Assembly: GCF_004152865.1 (NCBI RefSeq)
Contig: NZ_SEOO01000026.1
Coordinates: forward strand, 1-58,366
Length of the DNA stretch: 58,366 nt
From: Sphingobium cupriresistens
GTDB taxonomy: Bacteria > Pseudomonadota > Alphaproteobacteria > Sphingomonadales > Sphingomonadaceae
Direction: 5' to 3'
Below, piece after piece: positions 34,088-41,709 of this stretch (position 1 is its first letter; the number at the start of each line of letters is the position of its first letter). The notes beneath the pieces were generated by a model. The model had not been told where the DNA came from and made no database searches. It worked only from the letters and a program-made list of their open reading frames with translations. The translations under genes were made by a program, and so were the position numbers.

Positions 34088-34794
34088 ATCCACCACTGAT
34101 ACTGGTCGCCGAAACACAGCAGGATTTGCGGCGCGAGATACGCGAATATCTGGAGCAAAGCGGATTTCGTGCTTTGCCTGCGGCGTCGGCGGCCGATATT
34201 TTCAGCGCCCTCACCACCACGCCGGTTGGAGCGGTCGTGCTGGATGCGGCGCTGCGTGGGCCTGATGGACTCGATTTGTGCCGCGATATCCGCGAACGTA
34301 GCGACGTGCCCGTCATCCTCGTCGGATCGAACAGCTCGGAGGTCGACCGCGTGGTCGGGTTGGAGCTGGGCGCGGACGATTATATGGACAAACCCTATGC
34401 GATCCGCGAACTCGCCGCCCGTCTGCGCGCGGTGCTGCGTCGCGGCCGGAGCGAGCGGGCGCTGGGCCTGCGTCGCCAGACAGAGGCTATTTTCGACGGC
34501 TGGATCGTGGATTTCGCTCGGCGGGAAGTGACAGATCCATGCGGGCGTCTGGTCGAACTGACCGCCGCCGAATTCGCGCTGCTGGCGGTTTTTCTGGACC
34601 ATGCGCAAACGGTCATCGCGCGCGCGCGGTTGATGGAGCTTGCGGGCGTGCGCGACGCGCCATCGTCCGATCGCAGCATCGATGTGCTGGTCAGCCGGCT
34701 GCGCCGCAAGCTGGGCGCGGGCGGACGGTCTGCGCCAATTGTTACCGTTCGTGGCGTGGGCTATATGTTCAGCGCTGTGGTCGATCGGCGCTGA
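34084..34794 (+). CDS. OmpR/PhoB-family response regulator with degenerate receiver
   Basis: A 236-residue protein with receiver and winged-helix DNA-binding domains. The phosphoacceptor D54 (VVLDAAL) and the lysine of DKPY remain, but the acidic pocket reads VAETQQD, with T where the family has D, and the Thr/Ser switch position reads LVGSN. The C-terminal domain (ELTAAEFALLAVF, SIDVLVSRLRRKLG, TVRGVGYMF) is normal and very like that of the regulator at 38494. No kinase is adjacent. It may work without phosphorylation. Translation is likely coupled to the leader ORF. Confidence 0.92.
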   Translation: MNPPLILVAETQQDLRREIREYLEQSGFRALPAASAADIFSALTTTPVGAVVLDAALRGPDGLDLCRDIRERSDVPVILVGSNSSEVDRVVGLELGADDYMDKPYAIRELAARLRAVLRRGRSERALGLRRQTEAIFDGWIVDFARREVTDPCGRLVELTAAEFALLAVFLDHAQTVIARARLMELAGVRDAPSSDRSIDVLVSRLRRKLGAGGRSAPIVTVRGVGYMFSAVVDRR

Positions 34795-34970
34795 CCGGGG
34801 TTTCCAGCTTCTACGCGCCGATTATGCGGTTTGGCGCGACAATCGCACGGTCCATTACTCAGACATAGTTTTTAACAAAGCCGCTGCGCTGCAGCAAAAC
34901 CGCGTCCTTATTCTTGGCCTCAAGCCGGTCCGCCCCCTGACTGGCGCCATGTTAGAAGAGGATAGACTCC

Positions 34971-35669
34971 ATGAACGAGCTACTCGGTCGCGTATTCAGC
35001 TTCGAAACCAAGGTTTTCCCGAACGAAAGCGCGCTCTACAACCAACTGGCCAGCCACGGCCAAAGCCCCAAGGCGCTGATGATCTCCTGCGCCGATTCGC
35101 GCATCGTTCCCGAACATATCATGCAGGCGGCGCCCGGCGATCTGTTCGTCTGCCGCAACGCCGGCAACATCGTCCCCCCGCACGCCACGCAGAATGGCGG
35201 CGTCACCTCCACCGTCGAATATGCGGTGATGGTGCTGGGCGTGCGCGACATCATCATCTGCGGCCATAGCGACTGCGGCGCGATGAAGGCGCTGTCTACC
35301 AATGCCGACCTGACGAAGATGCCCAACGTCGCCGCCTGGCTGCGCCACAGCCATGCCGCGCAAATGGTCTGCCGCGAAAATTATCCCGACGATCTGAGCG
35401 ATGCTGAAAAGCTGCGCAACATGGCGTTGGAAAATGTCGTCGCCCAACTCGCGCATCTGCGCACCCATCCTTCGGTGGCGTCGGGCATCGCGCGCGGCGA
35501 AATCGCGCTGCACGGCTGGTACGTCGATATCCACGCCGGTCAGATACTGGGGCTGGATGGCGAAACCGGCCAATTCTCGCCCCTGCGCGAAGGCCAGCCG
35601 ATGCCGGTCGCGCTTCCCCATGGCCGCCGCCTCGCTGGCGCAGCGGCCGTTGCCCAAGCGGCGGAGTAA
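34971..35669 (+). CDS. Beta-class carbonic anhydrase
   Basis: A 232-residue zinc enzyme interconverting CO2 and bicarbonate in the cytosol. Zinc ligands are C40 and D42-R44 in SCADSRIVP, and H99 and C102 in GHSDCGAM. FVCRNAGNIVPP and TVEYAVMVLGV are conserved. Three bases separate it from the SulP gene, so the pair likely forms a bicarbonate uptake or homeostasis unit. The 176 bases before it hold no gene or clear signal apart from the ribosome site AGAGGA. Confidence 0.97.
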   Translation: MNELLGRVFSFETKVFPNESALYNQLASHGQSPKALMISCADSRIVPEHIMQAAPGDLFVCRNAGNIVPPHATQNGGVTSTVEYAVMVLGVRDIIICGHSDCGAMKALSTNADLTKMPNVAAWLRHSHAAQMVCRENYPDDLSDAEKLRNMALENVVAQLAHLRTHPSVASGIARGEIALHGWYVDIHAGQILGLDGETGQFSPLREGQPMPVALPHGRRLAGAAAVAQAAE

Positions 35670-35672
35670 ATC

Positions 35673-37169
35673 ATGCTGAAGGCTCTTTCCGGCGGCAATT
35701 TCAGCCGCGACTTCACGGCGTCGATCGTCGTCTTCCTGGTGGCGATGCCGCTCTGCATGGGCATCGCCATTGCTTCCGGCGTGCCGCCGGAGAAGGGCCT
35801 CATCACCGGCATTATCGGCGGCCTGGTCGTCGGCCTGCTGGCGGGTTCGCCGTTGCAGGTCAGCGGTCCGGCCGCCGGTCTTGCGGTGATCGTCTTTGAA
35901 ATCGTCCGCGAACAGGGGCTGTCCGCCCTCGGTCCCATCCTCATTCTGGCGGGCGCGATCCAGATCGTCGCCGGCCTGTTGCGGGTCGGCGGCTGGTTTC
36001 GCGCCATTTCACCGGCGGTCGTGCATGGTATGCTCGCCGGGATCGGCGTGCTGATCGTCGTCGGCCAGTTCCATGTGCTGTTCGACGATAAGCCCCTATC
36101 CAGCGGCCTGCATAACCTGATCGCCATGCCGGGTCAGATTTTCGGCCTGTCGAACGGCGATGCGGCAACCGCCTTCGCCGTCGGCCTCGTCACCATCTTC
36201 AGCATGTTGGGTTGGGAGAAATTCCGTCCCGCATCGTTGAAACTGGTGCCCGGCGCGCTTGTTGGCGTGGTGACCGCGACGATCGTCGCTTTTGCGCTTG
36301 GCCTGCCGGTCGCGCGCGTGGTCGTGCCCGAATCGATCGTCGCGGCGGTCGCCTTGCCCGAAGCCGGGCTGATGGCGCAGTTGATGAACCCGACGATCAT
36401 CACCACCGCCATCGCCATCGCCTTCATCGCCAGCGCCGAAACCTTGCTGTCGGCCGCGGCGGTCGACCGCATGCACGACGGCGTGCGCACCAATTATAAT
36501 CGCGAACTTAGCGCCCAGGGCGTGGGCAACCTGCTTTGCGGCTTCGCCGGCGCGCTGCCGATGACTGGCGTCATCGTCCGCAGTTCGGCCAACGTCCAGG
36601 CCGGGGCCAAGACCCGTCTGTCGGCGATCCTCCACGGCGTCTGGATTTTGGGCTTCGTCGCTCTGCTGCCCTGGCTGCTGCGCGAAATTCCGATGGCCGC
36701 GCTGGCCGGCATTCTGGTCATCACCGGCGTCCGCTTGGTCAGCGTCGCGCATGTCAAGCATCTGTTCCACCTTTACGGTCCGCTGCCCGCGATCGTCTGG
36801 GCGGCGACGCTGATCTGCGTCGTGGCGACCGACCTGCTGACCGGCGTGCTGGTGGGCATCGGCCTGTCGCTGCTCGAACTGCTGCCTCACGCCACACGCT
36901 TGCGGTTGAAGGTGGATGAGGAAAGTCGGGGCGAAGCGCATGAGGTGGCGCTGCGCGGCACCGCCACATTCCTCAACTTGCCCAAATTGTCGGCCAAGCT
37001 TGAATCTCTGCCGGCCGCCGGAGTGGTCATACTGAATGTCGAACGGCTCGGCCATATCGATCATACGTGCGCGGAAATGTTGCGCGAATGGGTCGATCGC
37101 CGCCGGGTCGCGGGTGGGCCGGTCGAATTGTTCGGCGCCACCGGACGGATGCGTCAACTCGTCGCCTGA
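35673..37169 (+). CDS. SulP-family anion transporter, probably bicarbonate
   Basis: A 498-residue inner-membrane transporter with about 10-12 helices and a C-terminal cytosolic STAS domain (from about residue 400, VILNVERLGHIDHTC). ASGVPPEKGLITGIIGG and the block SAETLLSAAAVDRMHDG fit the SulP family. Many SulP proteins carry sulfate; linkage to a carbonic anhydrase gene favours bicarbonate (BicA-like). The STAS domain probably regulates activity. A terminator follows. Confidence 0.93.
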   Translation: MLKALSGGNFSRDFTASIVVFLVAMPLCMGIAIASGVPPEKGLITGIIGGLVVGLLAGSPLQVSGPAAGLAVIVFEIVREQGLSALGPILILAGAIQIVAGLLRVGGWFRAISPAVVHGMLAGIGVLIVVGQFHVLFDDKPLSSGLHNLIAMPGQIFGLSNGDAATAFAVGLVTIFSMLGWEKFRPASLKLVPGALVGVVTATIVAFALGLPVARVVVPESIVAAVALPEAGLMAQLMNPTIITTAIAIAFIASAETLLSAAAVDRMHDGVRTNYNRELSAQGVGNLLCGFAGALPMTGVIVRSSANVQAGAKTRLSAILHGVWILGFVALLPWLLREIPMAALAGILVITGVRLVSVAHVKHLFHLYGPLPAIVWAATLICVVATDLLTGVLVGIGLSLLELLPHATRLRLKVDEESRGEAHEVALRGTATFLNLPKLSAKLESLPAAGVVILNVERLGHIDHTCAEMLREWVDRRRVAGGPVELFGATGRMRQLVA

Positions 37170-37198
37170 TCCCCCAAAAAAAATCGGGCGATGTCCTG

Positions 37199-37236
37199 AG
37201 CCGTCGCGTCTCACCGGGCGCGGCGGCTTTTCTTTA
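37199..37236 (+). terminator. Terminator of the carbonic anhydrase-SulP unit
   Basis: AGCCGTCGCG and CGCGGCGGCT (37199-37208, 37219-37228) form a ten-base stem with one wobble, followed by TTTTCTTT. It lies 30 bases after the SulP stop. Confidence 0.7.
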
Positions 37237-37249
37237 TGGCGAGTTAAAC

Positions 37250-37279
37250 TAGCAACATAATAGCAACATTATGTTGCTA
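37250..37279. promoter_or_regulatory. Tandem TAGCAACA boxes upstream of the porin gene
   Basis: TAGCAACA occurs at 37250 and again at 37261, exactly 11 bases apart, followed by the inverted copy TGTTGCTA at 37272. Another TGTTGCTA lies at 38390, before the OmpR-type gene. Direct repeats with an 11-base period are the usual binding format of OmpR/PhoB-family proteins. Confidence 0.5.
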
Positions 37280-37441
37280 ATTCAGCAAAGAACCGTGCCC
37301 GGCATATCACAGCCGGCCTGGTCCTTTCGCAGTTGCAGTAAAAGCGGTTTGTCTCGCGGGCAGGACAGAATAGGGCAAGGTCATCCGCCGGTATCGAAGA
37401 CGATCAATAACAGATCTTCGGACCAGAGCGGATGCAGGACG

Positions 37442-37469
37442 GAACATTCCAACGTAAAGGGGAATGTTC
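37442..37469 (+). promoter_or_regulatory. Hairpin over the ribosome site of the TorF-like porin gene
   Basis: GAACATTCC (37442-37450) and GGAATGTTC (37461-37469) are perfectly complementary. The Shine-Dalgarno AAAGGGG (37456-37462) lies in the loop and the start of the second arm, and ATG 37470 follows the stem directly. The structure could limit ribosome access. Confidence 0.5.
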
Positions 37470-38306
37470 ATGAAGTATCAAATAGCCTGTGCCGCCCTCG
37501 CGCTCATGTCCAGCGTACCGGCTTTCGCGCAGGAAGAACCCGCCAGCCCCGTCACCGTTACCGGCAGCGTTGCGATGGTTTCGGACTATCGCTTCCGCGG
37601 CGTTTCGATGTCGGACAAGGGCATGGCCGTCCAAGGCGGCATTTCCGTCAGTCATGAATCCGGCGCTTACGCCGGAATCTGGGGTTCCAACCTGTCGGGT
37701 TGGGGCACTTTTGGCGGCGCCAATATGGAACTGGATCTCAATGCCGGCTACGCTGTTGATCTTGGAGGCGCCAAGCTCGACGTCGGCCTCATCTGGTATA
37801 TGTATCCCAGCGGTTTCGACGAAACCGATTTCGCCGAACCCTATGTCAAGCTGTCGAGCGCCCTGGGTCCAGTCAATGCCCTGGTCGGCGTCGCCTATGC
37901 TCCCAAGCAGGAAGCGCTGGGCAAGACATGCAGCGATGCGGCTTGCACCGTGTTCCGGCCGGGCAAGAAGAACGATAATCTCTATCTCTGGACCGACGTC
38001 AATTCGGCAATCCCCAACACGCCGGTCACTGTGAAGGCGCATCTGGGCTGGTCGAAGGGCAATTCCGGCTTGGGTCCCAACGGCACCTCGCTGGCGCCTA
38101 CCGGCAAATATCTTGATTGGTTGGTTGGCGCGGACGTCGCCATCCCCGGCACGCCGCTGACGCTGGGCGTGGCCTATGTCGACACCGACATCGCCCGCGT
38201 CGAGGAAAACTATATCCGTCCCAACTTCTCGGTGGCGGACGGCGATAATGCCGGCAAGTCGATCGCGCGCAGCCAAGTCGTGTTCTCGATCTCGGCCGCT
38301 TTCTGA
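37470..38306 (+). CDS. TorF-family putative outer-membrane porin
   Basis: A 278-residue protein with a signal peptide (CAALALMSSVPAFAQ) and a beta-barrel-like mature part. SVAMVSDYRFRGVSMSDKG and the following GGISVSHESGAYAGIWGSN are the signature of the TorF/Gcw_chp family. The terminal residues FSISAAF end in Phe, as outer-membrane barrels do. ATG 37470 is preferred to ATG 37464 because AAAGGGG is seven bases before it. It is followed by an OmpR/EnvZ-like pair. Physiological solute unknown. Confidence 0.9.
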   Translation: MKYQIACAALALMSSVPAFAQEEPASPVTVTGSVAMVSDYRFRGVSMSDKGMAVQGGISVSHESGAYAGIWGSNLSGWGTFGGANMELDLNAGYAVDLGGAKLDVGLIWYMYPSGFDETDFAEPYVKLSSALGPVNALVGVAYAPKQEALGKTCSDAACTVFRPGKKNDNLYLWTDVNSAIPNTPVTVKAHLGWSKGNSGLGPNGTSLAPTGKYLDWLVGADVAIPGTPLTLGVAYVDTDIARVEENYIRPNFSVADGDNAGKSIARSQVVFSISAAF

Positions 38307-38312
38307 TCCGTC

Positions 38313-38338
38313 GCCGGGCCTGGTTCGCCAGGCCCGGC
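38313..38338 (+). terminator. Hairpin after the porin gene
   Basis: A perfect 11-base stem (38313-38323 with 38328-38338) closes a TTCG tetraloop, seven bases after the porin stop. It lacks a T-run, so it may be a weak terminator or a 3'-end stabiliser. Confidence 0.5.
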
Positions 38339-38493
38339 ATTGGTCTTCAGGCTTTGGCGCGCGCCGGGATTTTCCCCGCCGTGACAAATTGTTGCTACAG
38401 TCGCGTTTCTGGACTTCCCGCGACCCGCGCGGTTGACCCCCGATCCGCCGCCCCCTATTTCCCGACCATGACATTTTGTGCGCTGACGCCTTC

Positions 38494-39204
38494 ATGACCG
38501 CCCCGTCGATCATCCTTGTCGAGGACGATCCGCCGTTGCGCACGCTGACCGCGCGGGCGCTCCAGGAACATGGTTATCAGGTGCGTCCCGCATCCTCCGG
38601 CCCTGAAATGTGGGTGGCCTTCGACGCCGGCCCGGTCGATCTCGTCGTCCTCGACGTCATGCTGCCCGGCACCAACGGCATCGACCTGTGCCGTCAGATC
38701 CGGCGCAAGAGCGACGTCCCCATCATCTTCATCAGCGCCAAGGGTAGCGAGACGGACCGGATCGTCGGGTTGGAATTGGGCGCGGACGATTATCTGCCCA
38801 AGCCCTTTGGCACGCGCGAACTGATCGCCCGCATCCGCGCCATCCTGCGCCGCGTCGGGGTGGAGCGCGGCCCGGATGAGCATCGGGAGAGCGAGGCGCA
38901 TTTTGACGGCTGGAACGTCAACTTCCCCCGGCGCGAACTTCGCTCCCCCACCGGCGCGATCGTCGAGCTGACCGGCGCGGAATTCGACCTGCTCGGTTCC
39001 TTCCTCAGCCATCCGCAGCGGGTCATCGCGCGCGAGCGGTTGATCGAATTGTCGCGCACCCGCATGGGCGACAGCAGCGATCGCAGCATTGACGTCCTCG
39101 TCAGCCGCCTGCGCCGTAAATTGTCCACCGCCGACAAGGGCGCGCCGATCACCACCGTCCGCGGTGTTGGCTATATGTTCAACGCAGAGGTCAGCCGCGC
39201 TTGA
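38494..39204 (+). CDS. OmpR-family response regulator
   Basis: A 236-residue regulator with a complete receiver (LVEDDPPLR; phosphoacceptor in VVLDVMLPG; Ser/Thr in FISAKGS; Lys in PKPFG) and an OmpR-type winged helix (ELTGAEFDLLGSF, SIDVLVSRLRRKL, TVRGVGYMF). Its stop overlaps the TTG start of the histidine kinase. ATG 38494 has no clear ribosome site. A TAGCAACA box lies about 100 bases upstream, the same sequence as before the porin gene, suggesting shared or self-regulation. Confidence 0.94.
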   Translation: MTAPSIILVEDDPPLRTLTARALQEHGYQVRPASSGPEMWVAFDAGPVDLVVLDVMLPGTNGIDLCRQIRRKSDVPIIFISAKGSETDRIVGLELGADDYLPKPFGTRELIARIRAILRRVGVERGPDEHRESEAHFDGWNVNFPRRELRSPTGAIVELTGAEFDLLGSFLSHPQRVIARERLIELSRTRMGDSSDRSIDVLVSRLRRKLSTADKGAPITTVRGVGYMFNAEVSRA

Positions 39205-40526
39205 GACGCCATGTCAGGGGATCGCTGGGGCTGGTTGGCCGCCTGTTCGCGATCCTGCTGTTGACGGTGATGCTGGAATTTGCGGTCGGCACGCTCATTT
39301 ATGAGCGCACCAGCCAGATATCGTTGCAGGATGATGAGGCGCGGCGCCTGGCCGAGCATCTGGTCATCGCCCGCAAGCTGCTGACCGAGCAGCCGCGAGC
39401 GGAACGCCCCGCGCTCGGCCTGCAACTGACCACCGATCGCTACGATGTCCATTGGTCGCCCGCCGCGCCGCCGCCGCTCTCGCCGGAACTGGAGCGGATG
39501 CGCCAGCAGATCATCGCCTGGGAACCCAGCCTGGAGCGCTCGCGTCTCTGGCTGCGGCTGGCCGCGCCCAATCGCCATTCGGAAATCAATGGCGGGTTGC
39601 AACTGCCCGACGGCAGCTGGCTCTATTTCGGTATGCACCATAGCGGCAGCAAATGGGCTTTCACCCTGGGTCGGCTGGGGCTGGCGCTGATCCCGGTGCT
39701 GGCGTTGCTGATCGCCGGCTGGCTGCTGATTCGCCGCACGCTCGCCCCGTTGCGCGACCTCACCCATGCGACCCACCGGATCGGCCTGGGGTCGGCGGTC
39801 ATGGTGCCCGAAGCAGGGACCAGCGACGTGCGCAACCTGATCGCCGCTTTTAATGCAATGCAGTCGCGCCTCCACCGCCTCATCAACGAACGCACCGAAA
39901 CGCTGGCGGCGGTCGGCCATGATCTGCGCACGCCGCTCGCCCGGCTGCAATTGCGGCTTGAAGAGGTGAAGGATGCTGACATTCAGCAGGCGATGGCCGG
40001 CGACCTGGAGGAAATGGGCGCGATGCTGGAATCGCTGCTCGCCTTCCTGGGTGGCGAAAAAGACCCTGAGCCGCCCGTGCGCACCGATGTCGCGGTCACC
40101 ATCGCCACCATCGTCGATGCTTTCCAGGACCATGGCGACGACGTTGCCTATGATGGGCCGGATCATCTGGAAATGGAGGTTCGCGCGCTGTCGCTGCGTC
40201 GCGCGGTGCGCAACCTGATCGAAAACGCGCTCCACTATGGCGATCGCGCCCGCGTTTCGCTGGAGCGGGTCGGCGCCGAGATATTGATCCGCGTCGATGA
40301 TGATGGCCCCGGCATCCCGCGCGAACAACTGGATGAGGTGCTGCGGCCCTTCGCCCGGCTCGACGACGCGCGCCAGCGCAACACGCGCGGCCTGGGCCTG
40401 GGCCTGGCCATCGTCGCCAAAGCGGTGCGGGCGGAAGGCGGGCAGTTAACGCTCGCCAACCGGCCCGAAGGCGGGCTGCGCGCCGAAATCTGCCTGCACC
40501 TGCCCAGGTCCGGGCCGCGCGGCTAA
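39201..40526 (+). CDS. EnvZ-like membrane sensor histidine kinase
   Basis: A 441-residue kinase with two transmembrane helices (about 13-34 and 156-176) around a periplasmic sensor domain of about 120 residues, then a HAMP linker (RRTLAPLRDLTHATHRIG). Phosphorylation site His is in AAVGHDLRTPLARL. The ATPase has NLIENALHYG, DDGPGIP and GLGLGLAIV. The TTG start overlaps the stop of the regulator gene. The system likely responds to an envelope signal such as osmolarity; the inference comes from its EnvZ-like build and the porin next door. Confidence 0.93.
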   Translation: MRRHVRGSLGLVGRLFAILLLTVMLEFAVGTLIYERTSQISLQDDEARRLAEHLVIARKLLTEQPRAERPALGLQLTTDRYDVHWSPAAPPPLSPELERMRQQIIAWEPSLERSRLWLRLAAPNRHSEINGGLQLPDGSWLYFGMHHSGSKWAFTLGRLGLALIPVLALLIAGWLLIRRTLAPLRDLTHATHRIGLGSAVMVPEAGTSDVRNLIAAFNAMQSRLHRLINERTETLAAVGHDLRTPLARLQLRLEEVKDADIQQAMAGDLEEMGAMLESLLAFLGGEKDPEPPVRTDVAVTIATIVDAFQDHGDDVAYDGPDHLEMEVRALSLRRAVRNLIENALHYGDRARVSLERVGAEILIRVDDDGPGIPREQLDEVLRPFARLDDARQRNTRGLGLGLAIVAKAVRAEGGQLTLANRPEGGLRAEICLHLPRSGPRG

Positions 40527-40615
40527 AAGAGAAACTGTCCGACCCCAAGCAAAACTCGTTTATCGCGACGCCTGTCGCCACGCTATGCCCGCAGGAACAG
40601 GCGCATGAGGCGGAT

Positions 40616-41623
40616 ATGATGGCGGACGGACAGGGCGATGATCGGATCGTCGAAGGCTATTGGGACATAGTGGCGCTGACCGCGGAACTGGGCGCGGCGC
40701 GCAGTCGCTGGCGCCAGGCGCAGCGGCATCATGCCGAATATGGCGCGGAAGGCTTCCCCTCGCGCGACAATCTGACCAAGATCATGCAATCGCTATGCGG
40801 CGCGCTGTTCCCGCTGCGCCTTGGCCCCAGCTTCGTGCGCCTCCATAATGAGGACGCCTATGTCGCCGAAACGCTGCAAACGGTGCTCAGCCGACTTTAC
40901 GGCCAGATCCGGCTGGAACTCATCTATGCGTTGAAGGACGAGCCGGCGGAGGCCGTCGATCGCGAAGCCGCGCGCATCATCGCCGCGTTCGCCCAGAGCC
41001 TGCCGGCCTTGCGCGTGCTGCTCGACACCGATGTCGATGCCGCCTTCCTGGGCGATCCCGCCGCGCGCAGCGTGGACGAGGTGCTGATCTGCTACCCCTC
41101 GATGCTGGCGATCATCCATCACCGGCTCGCGCATCGCCTGCATCGACTGGGCGCGCCGCTGGTGGCGCGGATCATGTCGGAAATCGCGCACGGCAAGACC
41201 GGGATCGACATCCATCCCGGCGCGACCATCGGCCAATCCTTCTTCATCGACCATGGCACTGGAGTCGTCATCGGCGAAACCGCGATTGTGGGCGATCGGG
41301 TGCGGCTGTACCAAGGCGTGACCCTTGGCGCGCGCAGCTTTCCCGCGGATGACAAGGGCGCGCTGGAAAAGGCGCTCCCGCGCCATCCGATTATCGAGGA
41401 TGACGTGGTCGTCTATGCCGGGGCCACGGTTCTGGGCCGAATCATTGTGGGCAGCCGCTCCGTCATCGGCGGCAATGTCTGGCTGACCGACAGCGTGCCC
41501 GCCGACAGCAATGTGCGCCAGGCCAAGGCGCATTATGAGGTCACGAGCCGCGTCGAAGTCTCCGCCCCGCACCGTGTCCATGCCATGTTGGAAAGCACGG
41601 ACGGCGTGGGCGAGAATATTTAG
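40616..41623 (+). CDS. Serine O-acetyltransferase, long EpsC-type form
   Basis: A 335-residue left-handed beta-helix acetyltransferase that makes O-acetylserine for cysteine synthesis. The hexapeptide region has IDIHPGATIG, FIDHGTGVVIGETA and VYAGATVLG. Catalytic His and Asp are expected in IDIHPGA and the preceding helix. It is longer than E. coli CysE because of an extended alpha-helical N-terminus (residues 1-170), as in SrpH or EpsC-like enzymes. ATG 40616 follows GAGG at five bases. Confidence 0.92.
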   Translation: MMADGQGDDRIVEGYWDIVALTAELGAARSRWRQAQRHHAEYGAEGFPSRDNLTKIMQSLCGALFPLRLGPSFVRLHNEDAYVAETLQTVLSRLYGQIRLELIYALKDEPAEAVDREAARIIAAFAQSLPALRVLLDTDVDAAFLGDPAARSVDEVLICYPSMLAIIHHRLAHRLHRLGAPLVARIMSEIAHGKTGIDIHPGATIGQSFFIDHGTGVVIGETAIVGDRVRLYQGVTLGARSFPADDKGALEKALPRHPIIEDDVVVYAGATVLGRIIVGSRSVIGGNVWLTDSVPADSNVRQAKAHYEVTSRVEVSAPHRVHAMLESTDGVGENI

Positions 41624-41631
41624 AGGGCCGC

Positions 41632-41702
41632 GTTCGCCCTGAGCGAAGTTGAAGCCGCTTCACTACGTTCTGCGGAGGGCTGCGACTTCGCTCAGCGCGG
41701 AC
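41632..41702. repeat. REP-like palindromic repeat, family A, copy 2
   Basis: GTTCGCCCTGAGCGAAGT and five more bases (41632-41654) are the inverted copy of the 7687-7710 element. A second arm, GCGACTTCGCTCAGCGCG, lies at 41682-41699, so the pair can fold into a long hairpin between two convergent genes. Confidence 0.65.
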
Positions 41703-41709
41703 GGTTTGT

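Noticed and set aside
34795..34970. A small gene or regulatory RNA before the carbonic anhydrase gene
   Set aside because: No convincing start, codon pattern, hairpin or promoter pair seen.
37250..37279. TAGCAACA repeats as a miniature CRISPR or phage attachment site
   Set aside because: Units are only 8 bases at an 11-base period with one inverted copy, no spacers of constant size and no cas genes.
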